Source: Catenovulum agarivorans YM01 (GTDB lineage: Bacteria; Pseudomonadota; Gammaproteobacteria; Enterobacterales; Alteromonadaceae). Taken from it: 64,000 nucleotides of DNA. The stretch is taken from the NCBI RefSeq assembly GCF_000281085.1, contig NZ_JH767524.1:123086-187085 (forward strand), given 5' to 3'. Within the stretch, counting starts at the first letter, position 1. Each line of letters opens with the position of its first letter. Both the position numbers and the translations under genes were made by a program. The notes beneath the pieces were generated by a model that was given only the letters and a program-made list of their open reading frames with translations, was not told the DNA's origin and made no database searches. Below are positions 8,197-16,958 of this stretch, piece after piece.

Positions 8197-9549
8197 CTAA
8201 AACGTATATCGAATACCGCTGTTCACGACATTACGATCAAAGCTATAGACATATTGGTTACTGTTTTTACGACTAATTCTGGCTTGGGTACGCCAAGTCC
8301 AATTATTTGCAAATGGATATTCATAACCCAATTGGTAAATGATATTGTGATCTTTGCGCTTTTCAGCAAAAAACGGTGACACACCATCAAGATTTTTAAA
8401 ACTTAAATTTAAATGCTGATGTTCTGCTTGTTGGTATTGCCAACTTAAACGTAGCATGCCCCAAGACTCAAATTTTTGCATCCAACTGGCGGAAATACCA
8501 TTAATAGTTCGTTCGTACTGCTGAGATTGTTCAGTAAAACTCTTAACATTTTCATCTCTAAATGACGTACCAATAGCTAACCTAGCATTGTTTAACTGTT
8601 TAATATATTGGAGACGAAGGGTTGCGCTGTTGATATCTAAATTATCGTTTACCGCGTTGTTGATCATTGAGTAGTTGCCAGACAACTGAACACTAGTACT
8701 TTCACTGATGGATAAATTCGCGCTACCCATTACGGCCAGCATGTCGTGATATTTCTCACCACCATACCAAAATGCCTGAGCAAACGCATTTGCTCGCAGT
8801 TGCATCGCCCCCAGTTTATAATTGTAACCGGCGGCTAAATCTAAATTGGATTTATTAAAGTCAGTCAATTTACTATTTTGCGTATGCGAGACATTAGCGC
8901 TAGCAAACCAAGCGTTAAATTTAGCTGTTGGATAACGGTATGCAACATTTGCATCAAATTTACTAAAACTATCTGATTCAACTGGAAACTGTAGATCAAA
9001 AATACCAACCCCAGCAACAGGTATAGGATACAATTCGTCGCCCAAACCTGAATTGGCATTAGAATCATATCCTAGAGCCAAACCTGCATAACCAGACCAA
9101 ACCGGATCTAGCTGTTCACTTTTTTTATCTATTAATAGCAGATACCGTTCGGCCTGTTCAGTTACTTTTGCGGTTGGTTTCAGTTTAAGTAGATTGACAA
9201 ATTCACGTTTAGAAGCCACCAAGTTATTAACTTCAAAATAAGCGACTGCCAGCGCATATCGTGCGTTTAGGTTGTTCGGGCGATTAATTACCACACGCTC
9301 AAAAGCAAATATCGCTTCTTGGTGCATACCAATTTGCCGTGCAGCCAACCCGTATAAATAATCAAAATCTGAATCACCCGCATATTGATCAAACAAAGAT
9401 TCAGCCAACTCAAAAGCATCTTGGTATAAACCTGCTTCAACAAGTTTTATAAGATATTTACGATCATCCGTTTGTGCATTTGCCGTATGGGCACACAACA
9501 ATAAGCCCAGATATACAATTTTTTTAAGATTTTTCGCTGTCGAAAACAT
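8197..9549 (-). CDS. TPR plus outer-membrane beta-barrel protein
   Basis: About 450 residues from the chosen start. The N-terminus is a Sec signal peptide ending at HTANAQ. TPR-like helices follow (AGLYQDAFELAESLFDQY, LYGLAARQIGMHQEAIFAF, NLNARYALAVAYFEVNNLV). The second half is a run of alternating polar and aromatic strands ending in SGIRYTF, a C-terminal Phe typical of barrel proteins folded by the BAM machine. The arrangement resembles surface-lipoprotein-assembly-modifier (Slam-like) proteins, but I cannot confirm that family. A longer reading frame starts at 9660. I prefer the ATG at 9549 because a good signal peptide starts there and AGGGA lies about 8 bases upstream. This is the first gene of the five-gene operon ending at 2002. 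It may transport or display an outer-membrane component (inference). Confidence 0.75.
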   Translation of the reverse strand: MFSTAKNLKKIVYLGLLLCAHTANAQTDDRKYLIKLVEAGLYQDAFELAESLFDQYAGDSDFDYLYGLAARQIGMHQEAIFAFERVVINRPNNLNARYALAVAYFEVNNLVASKREFVNLLKLKPTAKVTEQAERYLLLIDKKSEQLDPVWSGYAGLALGYDSNANSGLGDELYPIPVAGVGIFDLQFPVESDSFSKFDANVAYRYPTAKFNAWFASANVSHTQNSKLTDFNKSNLDLAAGYNYKLGAMQLRANAFAQAFWYGGEKYHDMLAVMGSANLSISESTSVQLSGNYSMINNAVNDNLDINSATLRLQYIKQLNNARLAIGTSFRDENVKSFTEQSQQYERTINGISASWMQKFESWGMLRLSWQYQQAEHQHLNLSFKNLDGVSPFFAEKRKDHNIIYQLGYEYPFANNWTWRTQARISRKNSNQYVYSFDRNVVNSGIRYTF

Positions 9550-9630
9550 TGAATATATCCCTAGTGGATAGCCTAGTTTGTTCGCAATCGAGTGATTGCT
9601 GGATTTCCCAATAATTACTATTAAACTAAC

Positions 9631-9660
9631 AGTATAAGTGTAGGCAAACAAAATAGACAA
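9631..9660 (-). promoter_or_regulatory. candidate sigma-70 promoter of the TPR/FecR/cyclase operon
   Basis: On the minus strand a -35-like TTGTCT (9660-9655) and a -10-like TATACT (9636-9631) are separated by 18 bases. The pair lies about 80 bases upstream of the chosen start at 9549, in the divergent gap to the transglutaminase-like gene. Placement and match are reasonable, but only by eye. Confidence 0.45.
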
Positions 9661-9715
9661 TGATAGAGCTAAGTATTTGTTAATCTAGTTCATAAGTAAA
9701 CCTAAAGGCTGATAG

Positions 9716-10663
9716 TTGCGTCACATTATTTTTATTCTCATCGGATTAATATTTTGCTACTCACATGATTTAAGTGGCAAACAATTGGCGTTTGAAAAAC
9801 TTAAACAAGGTCAGCAAACCCAATTCAACTATGTGTGGCTAAACCACCAACAACAAAAGTTACAACTCAGCTTCGCCCTCGACAATAGACAACTATTTGG
9901 TTTATTTAGAAAATTCAAACTCTACCAACCCCATTTAGCACAAAGATATGTTTACGTTAGTATGCAAAAAGCTCTGGTTAGTTGGCCAAATAAAAAACAA
10001 CGAGTGAAACTAATTTCTCGGCCTAATGACATAAAAATTGTTGCTTATGGTAGTCAAGATGAACAACCACATGAACTCATGCAACATCTACTACAAATCC
10101 AATATCAAGCACAACAAACCTACCTTGAGCAAAACACCTATAGCCAAATGACTAATGCTTTTGGTAATCAAGTTATCAAACCAGACCATATGCGTATTGC
10201 CAAAGAGTCACTTGAGTTTGTTCAGCCTATTGTTGAGCAAGTTCCACAAGAACTATCAGGTTATATCACCCGTGATTCAATTAATTTTTTATTGTCCTGG
10301 CTACAAAGCATACCTTATTCAGCACTTGAAAGTCGCAGCGAATCTATGGGGTTAGGCTTTAATCCACCGAATAAATTATTATTTGAAAACCAAGGCGACT
10401 GCGACAGTAAAAGTACTTTATTTGCGGCGATTATGCGCGCTTTTGTGCCTAATTTAGGCATAGTTATGGTTTATTTACCTAATCACGCATTAGTCGGTTT
10501 GCAAATCCCGTATTCACAAGCGGACGAATATATCGAATTAGATGGCAATTATTATGTGTTAGCTGAACCCACTGGCCCAGCTGTATTGCCGCTCGCAGAG
10601 ATAGGTGTTGAATCAAAAAGAGCCATAGACGCTGGCTCTTTTAGTGCAGAGTCGATGCCTTAG
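9716..10663 (+). CDS. transglutaminase-like cysteine protease-fold protein
   Basis: A 315-residue exported protein with a signal peptide ending near HDLSGKQLA. A transglutaminase-like core lies in the last third: Cys in ENQGDCDSKSTLFAAIMR, His in LPNHALVG, and a third position in VLAEPTGPA. There the usual Asp of the DPT motif is replaced by Glu. The start is a TTG at 9716, supported by AAGG seven bases upstream; no suitable ATG is near. The substrate is unknown. The gene is divergent from the operon at 9549 and ends one base short of the convergent polysaccharide deacetylase gene. A strong hairpin (10616-10642) lies inside its last codons. Confidence 0.7.
   Translation: MRHIIFILIGLIFCYSHDLSGKQLAFEKLKQGQQTQFNYVWLNHQQQKLQLSFALDNRQLFGLFRKFKLYQPHLAQRYVYVSMQKALVSWPNKKQRVKLISRPNDIKIVAYGSQDEQPHELMQHLLQIQYQAQQTYLEQNTYSQMTNAFGNQVIKPDHMRIAKESLEFVQPIVEQVPQELSGYITRDSINFLLSWLQSIPYSALESRSESMGLGFNPPNKLLFENQGDCDSKSTLFAAIMRAFVPNLGIVMVYLPNHALVGLQIPYSQADEYIELDGNYYVLAEPTGPAVLPLAEIGVESKRAIDAGSFSAESMP
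10616..10642. terminator. bidirectional rho-independent terminator inside the 3' end of a CDS
   Basis: AAAAGAGCCA and TGGCTCTTTT form a perfect 10-bp stem around a 7-base loop, with T-runs on both strands. It sits between convergent genes, but about 20 bases before the stop codon of the plus-strand gene. It can therefore act fully only on the minus-strand transcript, or on plus-strand transcripts once ribosomes have cleared. Confidence 0.75.
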
Positions 10664-10664
10664 A

Positions 10665-11726
10665 TTAATCAATGACCCAAGGTTGTGACAACCAGTAAAA
10701 GCGCCCGTTTTGCTTAGTTTGCATGGTGCAGTTATAGCGCGAGCGTCCTTTTTCTAATTTTTGTTTTGCGCTGATTTTATACTCAGTAGCAGATAACTTT
10801 TGTAAATCCATTTCAGCTTTGCCACCAATAAAACAATTCAGCGGATTAACCGGCGCCGTCAATAATTTAAGCTGTAAACTTGGTGGGTTAGAATTTGGCT
10901 GTACAATAGGTGATGGCAACAAGTTATAATCCACCGGCAAGGCTTTCGTTAACAGCTTAGTTGTTAAGGTTTTTTCGTCTGCATAAATGCCAGAAGCTGG
11001 GAAACGTGGCAAGGCAGTAAAATCAGAAAACTGTGCCACGGCACCACTTTGCTGACCAAAAGTAACTAATTTTTGCGCTTTCAACCAATCTTGTATCCAA
11101 GTGTCGTATTCACCATATGGATACGCGACCAGCTTTTTACTGTAACCAATGTGCTGCTCAATCGCCAGCTCTGTTTTAGTAATAGATTGCTTAATCTTCT
11201 GTTGCCAACTTTGATTCGTGGCCGCATCGTTACGTACCCAATAATCGTGCTCCCACCCATGATTAGCAATGGTCATTTTATGTTTCGACCAATATTTCAA
11301 TTCATCCCAAGTTAAATAAAAACTAGGGCTTTTTGTCAATAACCCAGGGTTAACAAAAATAGTTGCTGGCCAGCCGCGTTTTTGAAGTTCAGGTAAAGCT
11401 TGCACAGCAATATTTTTGTACCCGTCATCAAATGTAATCGCGACACTTTTATCTGGCAATGCTTTACCTGTTCGAACACTGTCAATCGCCTCAGCCAAAT
11501 CAACCACAGTAAAACCAAGCTTTTCAATTAACTGCAAATGCTGAATAAATTTTTCATTGCTCAGGCTTGTTACATCAGGCGTCGTTTCATCAACATGATG
11601 ATACTGCAAAATAACAAAACTGTTATCTATGGCACTTGGGTCTATAGCTGCGCAGGCAAGTTTGCTAAACTGTAGCCCAACCAAGCCCAATAAAATTAAG
11701 CAACTACGCTGAAATAATTTAACCAT
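10665..11726 (-). CDS. exported polysaccharide deacetylase (NodB/CE4 type)
   Basis: About 353 residues with a signal peptide (MVKLFQRSCLILLGLVGL, cleavage near LACA). The NodB deacetylase domain shows VILQYHHVDE, the metal Asp motif ITFDDGY, and the His motif NHGWEHDY. It resembles exported N-deacetylases acting on poly-N-acetylglucosamine or similar glycans, as in the PgaB N-terminal domain. The C-terminal 90 residues look like a small beta domain. A longer frame reaches 11819. I take the ATG at 11726 because the signal peptide starts there and GGGGAAA lies seven bases upstream. The start codon shares CATG with the divergent MATE gene, so each gene's promoter must lie inside the other's coding sequence. 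No other polysaccharide genes are adjacent. Confidence 0.88.
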   Translation of the reverse strand: MVKLFQRSCLILLGLVGLQFSKLACAAIDPSAIDNSFVILQYHHVDETTPDVTSLSNEKFIQHLQLIEKLGFTVVDLAEAIDSVRTGKALPDKSVAITFDDGYKNIAVQALPELQKRGWPATIFVNPGLLTKSPSFYLTWDELKYWSKHKMTIANHGWEHDYWVRNDAATNQSWQQKIKQSITKTELAIEQHIGYSKKLVAYPYGEYDTWIQDWLKAQKLVTFGQQSGAVAQFSDFTALPRFPASGIYADEKTLTTKLLTKALPVDYNLLPSPIVQPNSNPPSLQLKLLTAPVNPLNCFIGGKAEMDLQKLSATEYKISAKQKLEKGRSRYNCTMQTKQNGRFYWLSQPWVID

Positions 11727-13053
11727 GCAACTTTCCCCTTCTTTAACTGCGTATTTGGCACTTGCAGTGCCTATGATAGTGTCTAATATTACCACACCTT
11801 TATTGGGCATTGTCGACACCAGTATCTTAGGCCATTTACCTCACGCCTATTTATTAGCGGGCGTTGCACTTGCCAATACGGTTATTACCGCTGTTGTTTG
11901 GTTGTTTGGTTTTTTACGCATGTCGACCACAGGCTTAACCGCACAAGCCATTGGTAAAAACAATCCCCTGCAAACAAGCCAACTATTGGTACAAGGCTTA
12001 TCAATTGCAATAGGTGTTAGCCTAGCATTACTTATTTTGCAACCTTGGATTTTGCAAGGCGCGTTATGGTTTGCCGAAGCAGACGCGCAAGTAAATCAAG
12101 CTGCGAGCGAATACTTTTTTATACGCTTTCAAGCCCTGCCCGCTAGCTTAATCAACTTAGTTTTAGTCGGCTGGTTACTCGCACACGGCAAAACCAAAGC
12201 AATCATGTTGACACAAATTGCAATTAATTTGGTTAATGTAATTTTAGATTTAATCCTAGTATTTGTGTTTGATTTAGCCGTTAAAGGCGTTGCTTGGGCA
12301 AGCTTAGCGGCTGAGTACACAGGTTTAGTTATTTACCTGCTTATAGCATTTAAGCTGATAGTAACAACTAACTTACATCGTTCAATTCATCATTCGTTTG
12401 TGCACCTAAGTAAAATAAACTTCCGCCAATTTCTAGCAGTTAATCGCGACATACTTATTCGAACGCTAACTTTAGAATGTGCCTTAGTCTTTTTAACCTT
12501 TCAAGGCGCTAGAATTGGCGTAGATGTACTAGCTGCCAATGCTTTGTTAATGAATTTTTTAATGTTGATATCACTTGGGTTGGACGGCATTGCTTATGCG
12601 GCTGAAGTGCAAATTGGCAAAACATTTGGTGCAAACGATAAAACAAAACTTAAGCAGAATATTATGCTTGGCATGAATTTAAGCCTAGCTTTAGCCGCTG
12701 TTTATAGCTTAGTGTTTTTATGGTTTGACCAGCACATAATCGGCCTAATGACAGATATACAGTCGATAAAAACCGCAGCGCTCGCATTTAGTTTTTATAT
12801 AATCATTTTGCCGCTGACAGCTGTATGGTGTTTTTTATTGGACGGAGTATTTATTGGTTTAGCTGACAGCAAAAGCATGCGCAATAGCATGTTAATGTCG
12901 GTTGTTGGGGTATTTTTTCCAGTTTGGTATACAGCTAATTATCTAGCAGAGATTCACAGTTATAATCCAAATCATGCTTTATGGATTGCCCTGCATGCCA
13001 TGATGTTAACCAGAGGCATTACTCTTGCTCGGAAAATAACTCTTTATATTTAG
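11725..13053 (+). CDS. dinF: MATE-family efflux transporter, DinF type
   Basis: A 442-residue polytopic inner-membrane protein of the multidrug and toxic compound extrusion family, which exports organic cations in exchange for H+ or Na+. It follows E. coli DinF closely: PMIVSNITTPLLGIVDTSILGHL, split here as PMIVSNITTPLL plus GIVDTSILGHL, then FLRMSTTGLTAQA, LVLVGWLLAHGK, AVNRDILIRTLTLE, and WCFLLDGVFIGLADSKSMRNS. Twelve hydrophobic segments are spread over the length. In E. coli dinF lies next to lexA; no lexA is present here. The ribosome-binding site is weak and lies inside the divergent gene. The last 35 bp overlap the convergent small membrane protein gene. The transport substrate cannot be read from sequence. 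Confidence 0.9.
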   Translation: MQLSPSLTAYLALAVPMIVSNITTPLLGIVDTSILGHLPHAYLLAGVALANTVITAVVWLFGFLRMSTTGLTAQAIGKNNPLQTSQLLVQGLSIAIGVSLALLILQPWILQGALWFAEADAQVNQAASEYFFIRFQALPASLINLVLVGWLLAHGKTKAIMLTQIAINLVNVILDLILVFVFDLAVKGVAWASLAAEYTGLVIYLLIAFKLIVTTNLHRSIHHSFVHLSKINFRQFLAVNRDILIRTLTLECALVFLTFQGARIGVDVLAANALLMNFLMLISLGLDGIAYAAEVQIGKTFGANDKTKLKQNIMLGMNLSLALAAVYSLVFLWFDQHIIGLMTDIQSIKTAALAFSFYIIILPLTAVWCFLLDGVFIGLADSKSMRNSMLMSVVGVFFPVWYTANYLAEIHSYNPNHALWIALHAMMLTRGITLARKITLYI

Positions 13054-13282
13054 CTTTATGAAAGCGCAAGTTAGCTATTCGTGTGGCAAATATGCCAACA
13101 TAACCGTAAACAGCTAAAGCAAAAGCAATTAGTAAAATCGCCAGTAATGGATATAAGAGTATTGTTGGAATGTTAGAGATAAAAATAAATGCACTGGCGC
13201 ATAACCAAAACAAAGCTAAGCCGATTAAAAACACACGCCAGCTGCGTTTGGGGTTTTGGCTGAGTTTGTCGCTCCAGTGCAT
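13019..13282 (-). CDS. small two-helix membrane protein, unknown
   Basis: An 87-residue protein with two strong hydrophobic segments (about 18-37 and 41-63), a basic N-terminus (SQNPKRSWR) and a basic, then acidic C-terminus. I do not recognise a family. It overlaps the 3' end of the MATE gene by 35 bp in the opposite direction and is followed upstream by nfuA in the same orientation, 22 bp away, so it may be co-transcribed with nfuA. Support is the clean hydrophobic pattern and position; the function is unknown. Confidence 0.65.
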   Translation of the reverse strand: MHWSDKLSQNPKRSWRVFLIGLALFWLCASAFIFISNIPTILLYPLLAILLIAFALAVYGYVGIFATRIANLRFHKAKYKELFSEQE

Positions 13283-13304
13283 TATTAAGTATTTTTAGCA
13301 GTTG

Positions 13305-13901
13305 TTAATAATAAGAGTGGTCGCCAGATTTGTGCTCTGTAATATCGCGCACGCCAGTCAACTCACCTGCAAATTTTTCTAACAATTGTTTTTCGATGCC
13401 TTCTTTTAGCGTCACATCAACCATAGAACAACCGTTACAACCGCCGCCGAATTGCAATATAGCAACACCGTCATCTGTGATTTCCATAATATCAACTTTA
13501 CCACCATGGTTAGCTAATTGTGGATTCACTTCGCTAACCAAGACGTACTCTACACGTTCAATTAAGCTTGCACCTTCGCTAACTTTACGCATTTTTGCAT
13601 TTGGCGCTTTTAAGGTTAATTGTGAACCCATTTGATCAGCGACAAAGTCAATTTCAGCGTCTTCAAGATATGGTGCTGAATCTGGGTCAACCACCGCATC
13701 AAAACCTTGGTAGCTGTATTTTAAGTCTTTGTCTTCAACCGCATCAGGTGGGCAATACGAAACACCACATTCAGCATTAGGTGTACCTGGATTAACAACA
13801 AAAATGCGAATTTGTGTGCCTTCTGCTTGGTTTTCTAACAAGCGGGCAAAATGAGATTGGGCCGATTCAGAAATAGAAACTAATAGCTTTGAGTCGCTCA
13901 T
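13305..13901 (-). CDS. nfuA: iron-sulfur carrier protein NfuA
   Basis: A 198-residue two-domain Fe-S biogenesis protein. It carries an N-terminal degenerate A-type domain ([32 protein letters not shown]) and a C-terminal Nfu domain with the cluster-binding CxxC in [20 protein letters not shown]. It delivers 4Fe-4S clusters to target enzymes and protects them under iron or oxidative stress. It aligns with E. coli NfuA through to the terminal HSYY. A TTG at 13925 is open in frame. I prefer the ATG at 13901 because AGGT lies six bases upstream and the family starts here. In E. coli nfuA is adjacent to gntX/bioH; here comF and bioH are about 3.2 kb away, beyond the M14 peptidase. Confidence 0.97.
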   Translation of the reverse strand: MSDSKLLVSISESAQSHFARLLENQAEGTQIRIFVVNPGTPNAECGVSYCPPDAVEDKDLKYSYQGFDAVVDPDSAPYLEDAEIDFVADQMGSQLTLKAPNAKMRKVSEGASLIERVEYVLVSEVNPQLANHGGKVDIMEITDDGVAILQFGGGCNGCSMVDVTLKEGIEKQLLEKFAGELTGVRDITEHKSGDHSYY

Positions 13902-14018
13902 AAAGTACCTGACTATTTTACTCAAGAAATAGCCATATCATACCGCAAAAATTGAATATTGGCTAAGAAACTGTATAGTTTGCCTAACTAAGTCAAATTG
14001 TTCCGTCGGAGCCTAACT

Positions 14019-16547
14019 TTGAGCCGCTTGAGCCATTTTTTCGTTGTTTTTTTAACCTGTATTTTCAGCGTCAGCATTTCCGCCAATGTTATCAGTCCAG
14101 AACAATATATCCCGAGCTACAAAGCAGACAAACACCTGCGCTTTAGTCAAATCACTAATTACCTCAATCATGTTGCACAAAATAGTGCCAACACTAAATT
14201 AATCCAGTTTGGTTGGAGTGAAGAAGGCCGACCTCTTTATTTATTGGCAGTATCCTCTCAGCAAAATATTCAAAATTTGGATGAAATTCGTATCCGCCAC
14301 GAACAACTGAGTAATCCTTACGCAACTCGCCTCAATAGCAAAAATTTACCTGCTATTATCTGGTTAAGCTTTGCCAGTCATGGCGACGAACCAAGTGGTC
14401 CACACGCGGCAATAAAAATCATTCATTATTTAATTAGTAGCCAACAACAAGAAATACAATCTTGGCTAAATAACAGCGTATTGTTATTTGAAGTCGTAGC
14501 CAATCCTGATGGCTTTGACCGCTATGCGACGTGGGCAAATGCATTTTATAGCCAATACCCAAGCAAGCATGCAGAACATGCAAAAAACACTCAAGAATGG
14601 CCAACCGCCCGTGGCAATCATTATTGGTTTGATTTGAATCGTGATTGGCTGCCACAAACCCAAGTTGAAAGCCAAGCGCGTTTAGCTGAATACCACAAAT
14701 GGAAACCCAATGTATTGGCTGATTTTCACGAAATGCAGTCTAATCAAAGTTACTTCTTCCAGCCTGGTGTGCAAGCACGCATTAACCCATTAACACCTGA
14801 AGACAATATCACACTAACCAAAGCTTTATCCGACTATACAGCTCGTGCTTTCGACCAACAGAACAAGCTATTTTATAGCGAAGAAAACTTTGATGACTTT
14901 TATATAGGCAAAGGCTCGACCTACCCTGATTTACAAGGTGGCTTAGGCATATTGCTAGAACAAGCTCAAAGCCAAGGGCAACAAATTGAAACCAGCAATG
15001 GTTTATTAACCTTTGCCCAAACTGTTGATAATCAAATGACTGGGGTAATTTCCATGATCCGTGCAGCCAATGCCAAACGTCAGGCTTTGATTGATTTTCA
15101 GCAAGATTTTTTCCGCGACAATATTAAACAAGCACAAAAAGACAAAGTATCGGGTTACTTAGTGCAAGCGCAATACGACCAACATAGTCTGGATGACTTT
15201 TTACAGTTAATGGCCGCACATCAAATAAAAGTCTATCCATTAGAACAAGACTACCAAGCGAATGAGCAGCTCACTTTTTATAAAAACACCAGTTTTTGGA
15301 TACCTGTACAACAGGCACAATACCGCCTAATAAAAAGTATATTTAGCCAACAAACTGAGTTTAACGACCACACATTTTACGATGTAACTAACTGGAACAT
15401 AGCTTTAGCTTATGGCCTAGAGCATCATACAATTGAAGGGCGATTCTTTGGGGTTAAAGCACACAAACAAGCTTGGGATATTAATCGTCAACCAAACAAA
15501 ATAACTCAGCCCAACGACTATAAAACTGATGCGGTCGGTTATTTGTTAGATTGGCGCGACGGCGACAACCGCCATATTTTAGCTGAGTTGCTCAGGCAAC
15601 AAATACAAGTTAGAGTCGCAAAAGCAGCTTTTAAAGGCGTAACCCCAAATGGTAGTCAAAACTTTGCTGCTGGCAGTTTATTAATTTTACAATCTGATAA
15701 TTCACAGCAATCACTGCAAAACTTTAAACAGCTGATTGGCCAGTACAATTTAACCATCACGAATCTAACAACAGCACATACACCCGAAGGGCCAGATTTA
15801 GGTAGCGACAAAATGCAGCTAATACAGTTGCCAAAAGTGGCCACGTTAGCTGCGCCTTGGGTTCAACAAACTGAAGTGGGCGAATTTTGGTATTGGTTGG
15901 ATAAAAAAATAAAACTGCCACTGATGATGTTGACTGGCGCTTCGGATACAAAGTGGCCATTAAAAGATTTTAGCCATTTGTATTTAGTTGATGGCCAGTA
16001 TCAAAATTTAACCACCAGCCAAACTGAACAAATCAAACAATGGGTTGAACAAGGTGGCACTTTAATTACCACTAAACGGGCTACTGTGTGGGCAAGCCAA
16101 AATCAATTAATTAAAAATGATTATTTGTCAGAGCGTGATTTAACTTCACCTTTTAAACAAAATTATGATTATGTTGATAAAGAAAAGTTTTACAGCGAAA
16201 TGCGCATATCCGGCACTGTTTTTAGTGGTGAAATAGACAACACCCACCCGCTTGGATTTGGCCGCATTAATAAAGCATTAAGTTTATTCCGCAACGACCG
16301 AGTGGTTTTGCTGGAATCAAACACAGCATTTGCCGACGTGGCGCACTACTCTGATAAACCTTTAATCGCTGGATATGCTAGCCCGGAAAACATCAGCCAT
16401 ATTCGCAACAGTGTCGCAGTTACCAGCCATAAATATGGCCAAGGCCGAGTCATTGCTTTTAGTGATAACCCTATATTCCGTGGTTATTGGTTGGAGACAG
16501 CTAAAATACTCACCAATAGTTTGTTTTTTGCCGAGTTGATTGATTAA
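14019..16547 (+). CDS. large exported M14 zinc carboxypeptidase-like protein
   Basis: An 842-residue exported protein. After the signal peptide (cleavage near SVSISA) comes an M14 zinc carboxypeptidase domain (about 25-345). Zinc ligands are His and Glu in SHGDEPSG (H121, E124) and His in DFHEMQ (H237); the catalytic Glu is in GILLEQAQSQG (E314). The remaining 490 residues lack a recognised domain. A region near 640-750 (LPLMMLTGASDTKWPLKD, LTTSQTEQIKQWVEQGG) looks like an alpha/beta domain related to class I glutamine amidotransferase-like folds. The start is a TTG at 14019, with GGAG at 14008-14011 seven bases upstream. An in-frame TTG at 13998 has no ribosome-binding site. It probably degrades peptides in the periplasm or medium. 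Confidence 0.88.
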   Translation: MSRLSHFFVVFLTCIFSVSISANVISPEQYIPSYKADKHLRFSQITNYLNHVAQNSANTKLIQFGWSEEGRPLYLLAVSSQQNIQNLDEIRIRHEQLSNPYATRLNSKNLPAIIWLSFASHGDEPSGPHAAIKIIHYLISSQQQEIQSWLNNSVLLFEVVANPDGFDRYATWANAFYSQYPSKHAEHAKNTQEWPTARGNHYWFDLNRDWLPQTQVESQARLAEYHKWKPNVLADFHEMQSNQSYFFQPGVQARINPLTPEDNITLTKALSDYTARAFDQQNKLFYSEENFDDFYIGKGSTYPDLQGGLGILLEQAQSQGQQIETSNGLLTFAQTVDNQMTGVISMIRAANAKRQALIDFQQDFFRDNIKQAQKDKVSGYLVQAQYDQHSLDDFLQLMAAHQIKVYPLEQDYQANEQLTFYKNTSFWIPVQQAQYRLIKSIFSQQTEFNDHTFYDVTNWNIALAYGLEHHTIEGRFFGVKAHKQAWDINRQPNKITQPNDYKTDAVGYLLDWRDGDNRHILAELLRQQIQVRVAKAAFKGVTPNGSQNFAAGSLLILQSDNSQQSLQNFKQLIGQYNLTITNLTTAHTPEGPDLGSDKMQLIQLPKVATLAAPWVQQTEVGEFWYWLDKKIKLPLMMLTGASDTKWPLKDFSHLYLVDGQYQNLTTSQTEQIKQWVEQGGTLITTKRATVWASQNQLIKNDYLSERDLTSPFKQNYDYVDKEKFYSEMRISGTVFSGEIDNTHPLGFGRINKALSLFRNDRVVLLESNTAFADVAHYSDKPLIAGYASPENISHIRNSVAVTSHKYGQGRVIAFSDNPIFRGYWLETAKILTNSLFFAELID

Positions 16548-16564
16548 TTTTATTGTCAGCGCGC

Positions 16565-16819
16565 AAAATGCCAAATGAGGGATTGAGAGTTAGGGACAAT
16601 ATGCGGGAATTGCTTGAATAATCGAGGCATAGAAGGTCAAGGTAATTTAGGTGATTTTCACAAAATCGCTGCGAGGCCATCCATGGCACGCTCTCAAACG
16701 GTATCCCTACCGTTTGGAAGTTTTGTGAAAATCACCTAAACCACCTATCCCGACAACTTTATCGCTGGTTGACAAACACCTTCAACCAGCGACTCGATTT
16801 CAGGAAATCGCCAGAGCAT
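16565..16819. repeat. intergenic repeat element, copy A
   Basis: This element and copy B fill the 593-bp gene-free stretch 16548-17140. Both begin with the same 36-bp block (here 16565-16600; 34 of 36 bases identical) and share a later CGCTGGTTG block and a CCAGAGCAT end block. The middle differs. In copy A it holds a perfect 20-bp inverted repeat (16646-16665 and 16721-16740) and three further hairpins. No open reading frame or promoter pair stands out. It looks like a short non-coding repeat family dispersed between genes. Confidence 0.7.
16646..16740. repeat. nested palindrome within repeat copy A
   Basis: The outer arms 16646-16665 and 16721-16740 are perfect 20-bp inverted copies. Inside lie two hairpins with four-base loops: GCCA-TCCA-TGGC (16676-16687) and CAAACGGTA-TCCC-TACCGTTTG (16695-16716). 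Just outside, CGCTGGTTGA (16763-16772) and TCAACCAGCG (16782-16791) form another 10-bp stem. As RNA this would fold into a branched structure. It is not followed by a T-run, so a simple terminator is unlikely. Confidence 0.8.
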
Positions 16820-16862
16820 AACTTTCGCAAAACCGCTGTGAATACAATCCCTGTACGCTTCG

Positions 16863-16882
16863 CTTTTTCATCCCTGAAAAAG
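16863..16882. repeat. hairpin with TCCC loop
   Basis: CTTTTTCA-TCCC-TGAAAAAG is a perfect 8-bp stem with a TCCC loop, lying between repeat copies A and B. A weaker companion, TACA-ATCCC-TGTA, lies at 16843-16855. It belongs to the same hairpin family as those in copies A and B. Confidence 0.65.
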
Positions 16883-16958
16883 AAATTTTGCTCTAAGTTA
16901 TTGCTCTAACACTTTCCTCACATATGTATCGCTGCATTTTCCAGCTCCGAAAACTACG

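Noticed and set aside
13923..13925. TTG at 13925 as the nfuA start
   Set aside because: The ATG at 13901 has a better ribosome-binding site and matches the family N-terminus.
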